Assembly: GCA_027577415.1 (NCBI GenBank) | Contig: JANBQS010000073.1 | Span: 1 to 40,561 of the forward strand | Length of the DNA: 40,561 nt | From: Coemansia sp. RSA 922 | Taxonomy: Eukaryota; Kickxellomycota; Kickxellomycetes; Kickxellales; Kickxellaceae | Direction: 5' to 3' | In this document: positions 19,766 through 28,300 of the stretch, piece by piece | Layout: each line of letters begins with the position of its first letter | Position numbering within the stretch: position 1 is the stretch's first letter | The notes under the pieces: generated by a model | Databases searched by the model: none | The model's input: only the letters and a program-made list of their open reading frames with translations | What the model was told of the DNA's origin: nothing | Translations under genes and position numbers: made by a program

Positions 19766-20065
19766 GTGTTTCTATTCATATTCTTTTTCTTTTATATATA
19801 AAAATTTTTACTTCAAAAGTTTTTCCTTTCTTTTATTGTTTTCTCGCTAGAAACCTTTATTCAAAATGTCTGTTGTTTTTGTTGTTGGAATATCCTAGTT
19901 GAGAAATATATTTCAAAATAACGTATAAACTGATACGAAACATCTAAACTTGATAGCCCCCTTTTTTTTAGCCAGGTGTCTATGATTCGACTGGTCAACT
20001 CTACGCCACAAACAAGAGGTTACTCCTATGCTAATTCTTTGCTTTTTCTTAAAGCTCCATAGGTC
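19766..20065. other. Convergent region at the edge of the tandem array
   Basis: Contains the PAT1 3' end (ATATATAAAAATTT) and, from about 19969, the first copy of the conserved 3' block of the array (CAACTCTACGCCACAAAC, 19998-20013 region), which recurs in changed form downstream of each of the other three genes. Confidence 0.5.
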
Positions 20066-20500
20066 TCAAACCCAGACATGTAATTCTGCTTCGCTGAACT
20101 CGACAAGGTCTATGCTCTGTTCAGTTTTGATAACACTAGCCTTTTTATCATTCATGACGACTACATCGTATAAAACGTCTACAACATTGCGACTGAGTAT
20201 ATTTGGAATCAATCCAACTGGTTTACCGTTTTGGAAAGCATGCAGTGCAAACTCGGGATATCTAGGATTACTATGCAATATATACGCGTTCTGGGATGAA
20301 TTAAAGTGTAGTGCCATCTCCTTGATGAGTGTTGAAATTTCTACTATTCTGTTAAGGTCAGGAATGTGAAAAATGAACATGTAATTGCCTTCGCCGATTT
20401 TCCCTGTCAAACTTACTTCTGTCGAATAACTTACGCCATGAAGCCTCATGGCGTTTGCACCATCAACATAAAAATCTGCAAACAATCTGTTTTCTGGCAT
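20066..20500 (-). CDS. Array gene 1: divergent thioredoxin-like small protein, 144 aa
   Basis: Most diverged member of the four-gene array. I start it at ATG 20500 (MPENRLFADFYVDG). An upstream in-frame ATG at 20599 lies only about 12-20 nt past the TATA-like CAATAAAAGC and is probably outside the mRNA. Seen: GEGNYMFIFHIPD (36-48) aligns with GNGNSLIFYVARFD of gene 2, LIKEMALHF with LIKELAGSF of gene 4, and FALHAFQNGKPVG (84-96) with FTLCAFQDGKNLG of gene 3. The order beta-strand, helix, strand and F-x-N-G-x-x-x-G hairpin is that of thioredoxins, but the CXXC is absent (inference; a cysteine-free protein). The C-terminus ends ELHVWV, without the FIP-type end of the others. Function unknown. 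Confidence 0.7.
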   Translation of the reverse strand: MPENRLFADFYVDGANAMRLHGVSYSTEVSLTGKIGEGNYMFIFHIPDLNRIVEISTLIKEMALHFNSSQNAYILHSNPRYPEFALHAFQNGKPVGLIPNILSRNVVDVLYDVVVMNDKKASVIKTEQSIDLVEFSEAELHVWV

Positions 20501-20610
20501 AGTATGGAGTATAAATGCAAAAAAAAGCTGGGCAAATAAGAAAAATTGGTGGGTAGAGGAATGAAAGGAATGTTTTTTTTGTCTTACTCCTTCCCCCATT
20601 TTTTGGTCCA

Positions 20611-20620
20611 GCTTTTATTG
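20611..20620 (-). promoter_or_regulatory. TATA-like box of array gene 1
   Basis: The minus strand reads CAATAAAAGC, about 116 nt before the preferred ATG, matching the spacing in genes 2-4. A second AT-rich word, CCATAAATTT (20621-20630), is an alternative. Confidence 0.4.
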
Positions 20621-20872
20621 AAATTTATGGCTGGGGCAGCGCAGTTATGCTGCAGAAAGAACAATTTTTTCCCTTTCTTCTTGCCAAGTCCACTTTGCCA
20701 GTTTTCTTTTGAACAAAGATAGGGAATTCCGCATTCCGATATAAACAAAGAAATTTTGCTTTTTTCCCCCAACCCAATAGGTCTTTTTTCGCAAAGGCTT
20801 TGAAGTTGCAGAAAGGAAAATGTATTCCTTAAAGCAAGATGTTGCTTTCAAGTGCTAGCCAATAATAGAGTA

Positions 20873-20985
20873 AACGAGCACAATAGAGCGTCGATTTTCT
20901 TTTATTTGCTTCTTTGAGGTTTGCTACAATAGGGAAAAGCCGGCATGTCTGCAGTCAACGCATTAGTCATCTCTTGCAATCAACG
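20873..20985 (-). promoter_or_regulatory. Conserved distal upstream block, copy 1
   Basis: This 113-nt block differs from the block at 25079-25191 at seven positions by my count. Its core (CAATAGGGAAA, ATGTCTGCAG, CAACGCATTAGTCAT on the plus strand) is also present upstream of genes 2 and 3 in more diverged form. It lies about 370-485 nt before the gene 1 ATG. Candidate shared enhancer-like element, or a footprint of gene conversion. Confidence 0.5.
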
Positions 20986-21017
20986 CCATTACTCTGCTGG
21001 AGGCAGGCTTAAGTTTA

Positions 21018-21057
21018 TTGCATACATTTTTATTGTATGCAAAGTAGTAGCTACTTT
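21018..21057. repeat. Two adjacent inverted repeats (hairpins)
   Basis: TTGCATAC/GTATGCAA, eight-base arms at 21018-21025 and 21035-21042, is followed at once by AAAGTAG/CTACTTT at 21041-21047 and 21051-21057. The two stems share two bases. They lie between array genes 1 and 2; the other copies have only diverged versions of this stretch. Confidence 0.6.
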
Positions 21058-21360
21058 TCCAAATAAGGAGAACTTGGCAGCCAAAGCCTAATAAAGACAT
21101 AACTAGTAAGTGCATTTATACACATTTATATATAACGATATTGCTTTAACATACCAGTATATTTGAAAGCTTAGAGAAAGTGGAAAACAGTTGACATACA
21201 TTATACCATAGCTAAAGTAATTTAATAACAAGAAACAGACCTAGTAGAGAACGTTTGTCATGTTTTTAGCAGATGTGGACATATACGGCTAGAATAGTTG
21301 GCTCAACGCCACAGACAAAGGGATCGCCCATGCACACTATTTGCTTTAAACTTATAGGTC

Positions 21361-21762
21361 TCAAGCCCAATCAGGAATAAGCTCATCTAGTTTATCACAG
21401 GCAATCTGTAGTAATTTAACTTTAGTGATCCTCTTTAGGACCTCTTTGACTTCGAGGTTGAGTACTCCTTCAAACATTCCAACTTTTTCACCGTTGTGAA
21501 AAATATAGAGTGCAGTATCATTAAACTCGACAGTTTTCTTCCAAACGTATGTGTAGATAGCTGGATTAAAGCATCTTCCTAATTCATTAATAAATGATGA
21601 AAGGTTTTCCATATCGTCTCTATCAAACCTAGCCACGTAAAAAATCAAGCTGTTACCATTCCCGTATTTTTCCAGCACATCCCCTCCCTCAAAAAATGTC
21701 ACGTCTTGGAGGCTTGAATTATAACCAAAAGTTAGCTTCGCAAACTCAGCATCAACGCTCAT
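21361..21762 (-). CDS. Array gene 2: divergent thioredoxin-like small protein, 133 aa
   Basis: ATG at 21762 (MSVDAEFAKL), TGA at 21361. Seen: FFEGGDVLEKYGNGNSLIFY (23-42), then VARFDRDDMENLSSFINELG, where a thioredoxin would carry its WCGPC active site, and ALYIFHNGEKVGMFEGVL (84-101), which has the strand-turn-strand pattern F-x-N-G-x-x-V-G of thioredoxin's last hairpin. The single Cys (C64) is not in a CXXC. It ends LIPDWA. Upstream of the ATG the frame stays open through NPPLFFLPTVFALLLLT, a hydrophobic stretch with no ATG of its own; read with SVDA it would look like a secretion signal, but gene 3 has this stretch out of frame. TATA lies 118 nt upstream. Known family: none recognised. Confidence 0.75.
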   Translation of the reverse strand: MSVDAEFAKLTFGYNSSLQDVTFFEGGDVLEKYGNGNSLIFYVARFDRDDMENLSSFINELGRCFNPAIYTYVWKKTVEFNDTALYIFHNGEKVGMFEGVLNLEVKEVLKRITKVKLLQIACDKLDELIPDWA

Positions 21763-21873
21763 AGTTAGTAAAAGTAGTGCAAAAACTGTTGGTAAGAAGA
21801 ATAGTGGTGGGTTGAGAAGGTGATATACTTTTTTTTTATTTAGTTTGTGCCTTTTTTCTTCTGTCCAAGCCAA

Positions 21874-21885
21874 CCCTTTTTATAC
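21874..21885 (-). promoter_or_regulatory. TATA box and initiator region of array gene 2
   Basis: The minus strand reads GTATAAAAAGGG, followed by TTGGCTTGGACAGAAG. Genes 3 and 4 carry the same TATA plus GGCTTGG-CAGAAG arrangement, each 113-118 nt before the ATG. Confidence 0.6.
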
Positions 21886-22730
21886 TCACGGCTGGATACA
21901 TCAGCTAGGTGCAGAAAAATAGCTTTTTTCGTCTTACCAAATACTGTGTCATTATCCTTTAAACAAAGCAGGTAAAGATGTTGGGAAATGACGTTCTATG
22001 GTAATTACGCCAGAATACATCATTCCCCAACCCAAAAGACCTTTGGTTAACCTTTGTGAGCACAGACAAAAAGGAGAAAGGTTTCTTTTAAGGCGAGAGG
22101 TTGTTTTCAGGTGCTACACAATTGTGCATCAAACTTGCGTAATAGAGTACCTATTTGTCCTTCTTTTTTAAATTGCTTCATTAGGGAAACCCCGGAATGT
22201 CTGCAGTTAACGCATATGTCATTCCTGCCAAGAAACGCTAACGCTCTGCTCATTGCACTCTTGGGACATTTTTTTGCTTTTTTCTTATGCACAAAGATTT
22301 GTCTATTTTTTTTTTCCTAAAAGAGCACTCATCAGTCAAAGCCCGATGAAGACAGCTAATGACATCATGTAGATTTGATCCAGAGCCGCAAGCTCATTAG
22401 ATTAAAGCTAATGGAGATGCTTGAACTGCACTTGGCGGCAATTATTGGTATGTCATTTTTTGTATTATGCGTAATATACTATTTTTCTTGAATACTAGTT
22501 GACCACTATTGCCACTCTATAGTTGTGGACGGAAAATAGTATTGTGCCAATATAAAACTATAAACGTGTTTATAGCGCTTCGCTTGTGTACTTACTAATA
22601 ATTTGTATTGAAAAGTACTGACCAATGACATTGCTTTTAGCAGTTTGGGTATCCAAAGCTTGACTAGTCAGCTAAACACCACAGATAGAGACACTGCCTA
22701 TATGCGGTCGTTATTTTTAGCTTGTAGGTC

Positions 22731-23162
22731 TCAATCCCAATTAGGGATAAAATCATCTGCGTCTTTACAGACCTTGAAGTGTTCCATAACTTCCGCAGCA
22801 CTTTTACCACTAATCCTGCTATGGTTTAAAACATCAATAACAGTTTTAGTGTCGCAGTTGAGGACTTGTTCCAAAGGTCCCAAGTTTTTGCCATCTTGGA
22901 ATGCACAAAGCGTAAAATCCTTATACTCGTCAGACTCATACAATACATATATGTGCCCAGCTGGGTGGAAGCTTATTGCAAGCCCCTTGATTAACAATGA
23001 AAGGTTTTCCATATCGTCCCTATCAAACCTAGGCGCGTAAAAAATCAAGCTGTTGCCCTTCCCATATTTCTCCAGAACATCCACTTCCTCATAAAATATC
23101 ACGTCCCTGAGTCTGAGATTTGTACTCCCAGTTACGTTCGCAAAATCAGCATCAACGCTCAT
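22731..23162 (-). CDS. Array gene 3: divergent thioredoxin-like small protein, 143 aa
   Basis: ATG at 23162 (MSVDADFANV), TGA at 22731. Close to genes 2 and 4: KYGKGNSLIFYAPRFDRDDM (32-51) and FTLCAFQDGKNLGPLEQVLN (83-102). FYAPRFD stands where many thioredoxins and PDIs read FYAPWC, so the redox cysteines appear to have been lost (inference). The C-terminal part has one copy of HSRISGKSAAEVME (114-127), the segment that is repeated seven times in gene 4, then FKVCKDADDFIPNWD. The hydrophobic upstream stretch of gene 2 is conserved in DNA here but shifted out of frame by a longer A/T run near 23169-23176, which supports starting translation at this ATG. TATA at 23271-23278. Confidence 0.78.
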   Translation of the reverse strand: MSVDADFANVTGSTNLRLRDVIFYEEVDVLEKYGKGNSLIFYAPRFDRDDMENLSLLIKGLAISFHPAGHIYVLYESDEYKDFTLCAFQDGKNLGPLEQVLNCDTKTVIDVLNHSRISGKSAAEVMEHFKVCKDADDFIPNWD

Positions 23163-23270
23163 AGTCAGTAAAAAAAAGTGGTGCAAAAGCTGTTGGTAAG
23201 AAGAATAGTGGTGGGTTGAGAATGAGAAATGTTGTTGCCTCTTTCCTTTTTCTTCTGCCCAAGCCAGCCC

Positions 23271-23280
23271 TATTTATACC
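23271..23280 (-). promoter_or_regulatory. TATA box of array gene 3
   Basis: The minus strand reads GGTATAAATA, followed by GGGCTGGCTTGGGCAGAAG, about 113 nt before the ATG. Confidence 0.6.
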
Positions 23281-24081
23281 CAATGCTTGGCAGCACAGCT
23301 GGGTAAAAAAATTCCTTTTTTCTTCTTGCCAAGTCTGCTTTTCCAGTTTCCAATTTGAACAAAGAAGGTAAAAGACTTTGGGAGAATTTCGCATTCCACT
23401 TTAAACCAGAAATCCATCTTTGCAACTGCAAAGTCTTTGCAAAAAAGGCCTATCAGGTTAGGTAGACAAGAAAGGAGAAATGAATCCTTTAAGGTGAGAG
23501 GCTGCTTTCAAGTGCTAGCCAATTGTAAAGCAAACGTGTACAATAGAGCGCCCCAAAAAATTTGTCCTTTGAAGCTGATTTCAATAGGGAAATCTCGGAA
23601 TGTCTTCAGTCAACGCAGTTTTTTTGTCTTGCAATCAACGCCAAATGTTTGCTTTTTTTCTTTTGCACAAAATAGTTGCTTATTTTCTTAAAATAGAGCA
23701 CTCTTTACTCAAAGCCAAGTGAAAACAGAGCAAACACAACATAGATTTAATCCGGTGATGTGTGATCTTCAGATAAAACTAGTGATATTTGAACAACACA
23801 GAAACTATTAGCGTAATATTTTTAAGTATTATGCAAATTATACTCTTTTCTTCTATAGCATTATTAGACCACTAGGGACACTAAGAATTAGTTGATAAAA
23901 CATTGTATTACAGTGTCACTATGATAGCTATAAAAGTGTTTGTATCTCTTGGCTTGTGTACTTCTTAATAACTTGTATTGAAGAGTACAGATCGATGACA
24001 TTACTTTTAGCAGATTGGATATCCTCAGCTTGGCTATTCAGCTCAACGCCACAGAGGTATCACCAATGCACAGTCGTTGTT

Positions 24082-24753
24082 TTAAGGGATAAAGGCATCT
24101 GCGTCATTGCTGGTCTTGAAAATTCCCATAGCTTCCGCAACACTTACACCATTGTCCTTGCAAATTCCCATAGCTACTGCAACACTTACACCATTGACCT
24201 TGCAAGTTTCTATAACTTCCATAACACTTTTACCATCGACCTTGCAAACTTCCATAGCTACTGCAACACTTACACCATTGACCCTGCAAATTTCTATAAC
24301 TTCCATAACACTTTTACCATCGACCTTGCAAACTTCCATAGCTACCGCAACACTTACACCATTGACCCTGCAAATTTCCATAACTTCCGTAACACTTTTA
24401 CCACTGTCCTTGCTATGGTTTAAGATATCAACAACAGTTTTAGTTTCGTAGTTGAGTACTTGTTTCAAAGGTCCCAAGTATATGCCGTCTTGGAATGCAC
24501 AAAGTGTAAAATCCGTATACTCGTTGGACTGATACAATACATATTTGTGCACATCTGGGTGGAAGCTTCCTGCAAGCTCCTTAATTAGTGATGAAAGATT
24601 GTCCATATCGTCTCCGTCAAACCTAGGCGCGTAAAAAATCAAACTGTTGCCCTTCCCGTATTCTCTCAGAACATCCCCTCCCTCAAAAAATCTCATGCCG
24701 CTGAGGACCGGAATAGTACTCCCAATTACGTTCGCAAAACCAGAAACGTCCAT
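24082..24753 (-). CDS. Array gene 4: thioredoxin-like protein with a 14-aa Cys-repeat tail, 223 aa
   Basis: ATG at 24753 (MDVSGFANVIG), TAA at 24082. Residues 1-112 match gene 3 closely: FFEGGDVLREYGKGNSLIFY (22-41), APRFDGDDMDNLSSLIKEL, FTLCAFQDGIYLGPLKQVL (82-100), VVDILNHS. Residues 113-211 are seven tandem units (one of 15, six of 14 residues) alternating between GKSVMEVIEI and GVSVAVAMEV types. Cysteines fall at 128, 142, 156, 170, 184 and 198, an exact 14-residue period. The tail then returns to the family end, FKTSNDADAFIP, but stops there without the NWD/DWA residues. The extra length over gene 3 is almost entirely the repeat. Function unknown; a helical solenoid, coiled coil or cysteine ladder is inferred. 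Confidence 0.78.
   Translation of the reverse strand: MDVSGFANVIGSTIPVLSGMRFFEGGDVLREYGKGNSLIFYAPRFDGDDMDNLSSLIKELAGSFHPDVHKYVLYQSNEYTDFTLCAFQDGIYLGPLKQVLNYETKTVVDILNHSKDSGKSVTEVMEICRVNGVSVAVAMEVCKVDGKSVMEVIEICRVNGVSVAVAMEVCKVDGKSVMEVIETCKVNGVSVAVAMGICKDNGVSVAEAMGIFKTSNDADAFIP
24121..24417 (-). repeat. 42-nt in-frame tandem repeat, 7 units, 84-nt higher-order period
   Basis: The plus-strand word CACTTACACC or CACTTTTACC occurs at 24141, 24183, 24225, 24267, 24309, 24351 and 24393, exactly 42 nt apart. Two unit types alternate over most of the array, and the 84-nt dimers starting near 24204 and 24288 differ at only about three positions. The paralogue at 22731-23162 has a single unit, so the array arose after the gene duplication. 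Confidence 0.95.
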
Positions 24754-24862
24754 ATTCAGTAAAAGTATAGTAAAGGATGCTGGTAAGAAGAAAGTAGGTT
24801 GAGGATGAGAGATGCTTTTTTATATTTAGTTCGTGGCTTTTTTCTTCTGTCCAAGCCAGCCC

Positions 24863-24872
24863 CTTTTTATAC
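24863..24872 (-). promoter_or_regulatory. TATA box of array gene 4
   Basis: The minus strand reads GTATAAAAAG, followed by GGGCTGGCTTGGACAGAAG, about 115 nt before the ATG at 24753. Confidence 0.6.
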
Positions 24873-25078
24873 TAACGGCTGGACATCACAGGTGGGTGCA
24901 GAAAAATCCCCTTTTTTCTTCTTCTAGCCAAGCCTACTTTTTCCTATTCTTTTTAACAAAGCAGGTAAAAGTATTGGGGAATGACGTATTTTGGAGGCTC
25001 TACTGTTGCCGAGAAAAAAGGAGGGGGTTTCTTTTTAGGCCCAATGTCGCTTTTTGAGTATTACCCTATCATAAAGAA

Positions 25079-25191
25079 AACGAGCACAATAGAACGTCGA
25101 TTTTCTTTTATTAGCTTCTTTGAGGTTTGCCACAATAGGGAAAAGCCGGAATGTCTACAGTCAACGCATTTGTCATCACTTGCAATCAACG
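25079..25191 (-). promoter_or_regulatory. Conserved distal upstream block, copy 4
   Basis: Partner of 20873-20985, with 106 of 113 positions identical by my count. It lies about 325-440 nt before the gene 4 ATG, close to the offset in copy 1. Copies 2 (about 22135-22235) and 3 (about 23530-23640) are recognisable but less similar. Confidence 0.5.
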
Positions 25192-25396
25192 ACAATTCCC
25201 CGCTGATTGCACGCTTTTCTTTTACACAAAGTATTCGCTGGAGCACCCACTTTTGCCAAATGCAAGATGATTCTAATTTTTTTTTCTTGGTGAATAAATT
25301 ATTGATAGGATTTATACATTTTAAAAAAAATTGGATGTTCTAAAGGGTATCGCTAGTGAATATGTAAAGATGGAAAAAAATATATCTTGTAGAGGC

Positions 25397-28300
25397 TTAC
25401 CTCGACGCAGCTGGCGCCGAGGGCCGTGACGATGAAGATGGTTTAAGGGGTGGCAAGCGCACCTCGATAATTCGGTAGTGAGTAGAGTTTCCCTCTGGGA
25501 ACAGTCGCTTTCCGCTAGTACCCGATAGACCAGGAACGATGTATCCCTGAACAGAATCTACATTAGGGGCGGGCTTAGTGGATAAAGCCGTAGGCTGTGG
25601 CATAGCGCTGGTAGATTCATCTATGGTCACTTCCTCCGTTGCGCTCACGGCACTGGGAGCCTGGGGCGTCGCACTACTATTCGGTGCAAGCAGAGCAGTC
25701 CCGATAGTTGCAGGACCAATGGCGATATGAAGCACGGTCGACGTAGAATCGGGGTTAAGGCAGATGGCGTTCTTGATACGTATGATGCTGAGCAATACGC
25801 CGGTCTCTATATGCCTTACCTCGATAAACTTTGGGTTAATAGCGACAATATACGGATGACGGAAGGAGATATGCGTAGGTCGCATCTCCCAGCGAATGAA
25901 AACCTGGGGCCGAGAGCGACGACCAAAGTTATCAATGTAAAAGGCAAACGCCTCGTAGCACAGTAGGAATTCGCGGCCGACTTTGCAAGTAGCGATTGCC
26001 AGGCCACTGTCATTGCTATGAATAACGAATGAAAAGTCGTCATCCAGAGGGTCGGGTAAAGTGCGTAGGAGGCGGCTGGTTTGTACGTCGACAATTTCAA
26101 AGCTTTTGGCGCTCACTATACACAGCTTACGCCGCAAAAAGTGAACCCGCCTGGCCTTGCCTGGTACGCCAAACTCGCTGATCAGATGCAGGCTGGTACG
26201 GGTACCCTGGTAGACTGTGCGCAGCGAGGGAATTTCGCTATCATCGTTAGTGCTAACTGTCGGAGCCAAAGTACTGCTGGCCTGAGACCGTGGCAGAGAC
26301 CGCGTCAATGACGGCCGCGGCGGCGGTGGCAATGGCGGCTCAGATCCGCTGGTATCTCCAACGCCAGCACTGCTGCCGTAGCTACCAGTCTCGCTCGAAT
26401 CAGACGAACCATGTGCAGACTCTATCGGATTAAAGCGGGGCTGTATGCACTTGAAGTGCGACTTGCTGCCACGCAACTTCATCAGCACAATGAGAGGCGC
26501 GGACATAAACACGCCCACGTCGAAAAAGGACACGGACGACGCGATTTTAGTGCCCGCAAGACCAGCGCCCAGTTGCGGCAAAGCAGCAGTAGTTGACTTT
26601 TCAATAGCCGACAGCGAGTACACCAAGAGGTTGGCGTCGCTGAGGATAATGACCAGGTTAAAGTCGTGCAAAATGTGAATCTTCGTCACGCATCCAGGCT
26701 GGCTCACGCGGATAACCGAGGTGGGGACACCATAGATACCCAGGTGCAATCCGTCTTTGCTGCCAAACAGCACCATTTGGCAGCCCGACGAGGCAGCGGC
26801 AAACAGCGCCGAGCAGAGGGGAGCGCGGTTTTGCGGGAAATCGCGGTCAGACAGCATACGCACGTCGGTGTAGGCCTCCACCAGCGTTTGAGGCACGCAG
26901 ATCCGCCGCGCAATGGCGGCCATCCACTGGTCGCGCTCCGCCTCAGAGGCGACAAGCAATGTGCGACCGAGCGCGCGGCACCCGATATGCAAAAAGGACA
27001 GGGGCAAGCCAGCTGCAATCTGCGCTGCCGTGGCGCGCGGAGCCTTGAACGTCGACGAACTAGACGAGTGGCGCAGGAGCGCAGGACGCGTCGCTGCCGT
27101 CTGCAAGCGCAGGGCCTCGCGAATGCCGACCAGGGTGCCAGACTCTATGGGCGGCACGCACGCATCGAGCATCGATATGGGGATAATGCGGTCGTCGGCA
27201 ACATAGCGAGACACGCCTTTGGCATGAGCCACGCGCTCCTCGGCCGCGACAATAAGCGAGTTGTCAAACAAAAAGGCCAGCACGCGAGATCCGGTCTCCG
27301 GCACATACAATACACCCTCTTTGACAAGGCGGCGGGCCGGGTTATCCAGGGCCAGGCTATCACGGGCTCCGACAGGCAGGCACAAGCGCTGGCTGATCTG
27401 GCGAATACGATGTGCCGAGGCGCCGTCGCCCGTGCGGCGATCAATTTCACACAGCGCTGCTCGCACTTTAGTCGCCGCATTGCGTAGCAGCGCGGCGTCA
27501 GAGGGTGAGCGCTTAATGATGGCGTCGAACAACAGTGGGTAGCGCGCAAAGCGAGTGGCAGGTCGGCCGATAAAACTCTGGATCGGCAGGCGACGTGCCT
27601 CGGGCGTAGCCTCAGCGTCAGCCAGGAACTGCGCCATTGGCGGGCTGGCCAGCAGCTCCGATTCAAGCTCGCACTGGGCATCTGGAACGTGCACCGAGTA
27701 CTCGACAAAGGCCTGCAGATCATTGGCCCAGCTATCAAATATATCGCCTACCCCAGCCACTATTGGCGCTCCAATTGCCTGCTGCCTCTCTGTCAGCTGC
27801 GCGCATAGTTGGCGGCTATTATCGATGAGCGCGCGGTAGTTGAAGAACACGGTGTGTAGAAACGACAGCGCCCGCGTTCCATCCATCACCTCTGACTGAG
27901 CCAAGAGGGGCTCTGAAAACACAGTGTCAATGAGCTCGAGATCGTGCAAGTAGCAAAGTTCGGTGCTTATCAGCTCGTAGATGGCTTCTTGCTGCGCAAT
28001 AGTTTCCTGTCCAAGCGACTGGAGCAGCTGGGGTGGCACAGTGTCTCGCCACAGTTGCAGTTGCCGCGCCGGCGCAGCAGCATCACCCGGCCCACCGCTA
28101 CCCAGTGTCGCTGACGACACGCGGCCACCGTACCCAATATTTGGCTCAATAGAAAGTCGGCCCTGCATTAGCTGCGCTTGCCGCGAATCTGTAGCTTCAG
28201 TCGATGGGCGGCGGCTCGAGTCATACGAGTCGCGGCAAGGTCCAGCCTCTGGCGACGTACGCACAGATGAACTACGCGACCGAGCGCCAGAATCAATGAT

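Larger units (their letters stand above)
19969..25240. repeat. Tandem segmental duplication, four units of about 1.3-1.37 kb
   Basis: The start of the conserved 3' block (TTTTAGCAG-type) falls at about 19969, 21268, 22639 and 24009, so two full periods are 1371 and 1370 nt. Each unit, read on the plus strand, contains the 3' block with (C)AACGCCACA, one minus-strand gene, TATA, a pyrimidine-rich proximal promoter, AACAAAG(C)AGGTAAA, and the distal block. The similarity also covers the flanks between units 2, 3 and 4 (GGCTTGTGTACTT at about 23952). No terminal inverted repeats, transposase or target-site duplication are visible, so unequal crossing-over is more likely than transposition. Confidence 0.8.

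Noticed and set aside
20501..20599. Earlier ATG of array gene 1 at 20599
   Set aside because: It lies within about 20 nt of the TATA-like element, so probably upstream of the transcript; the start at 20500 keeps the 116-nt TATA spacing.
24121..24417. CRISPR array
   Set aside because: Units abut without spacers, code in frame, and the genome is eukaryotic.
24107..24451. Plus-strand open frame of repeated peptides over the 42-nt repeat
   Set aside because: It is the antisense shadow of the in-frame repeat in gene 4; a repeat of 42 nt stays open on both strands.
19969..25240. Transposon or retroelement origin of the repeated segments
   Set aside because: No transposase, reverse transcriptase, terminal inverted or long terminal repeats and no target-site duplication seen.
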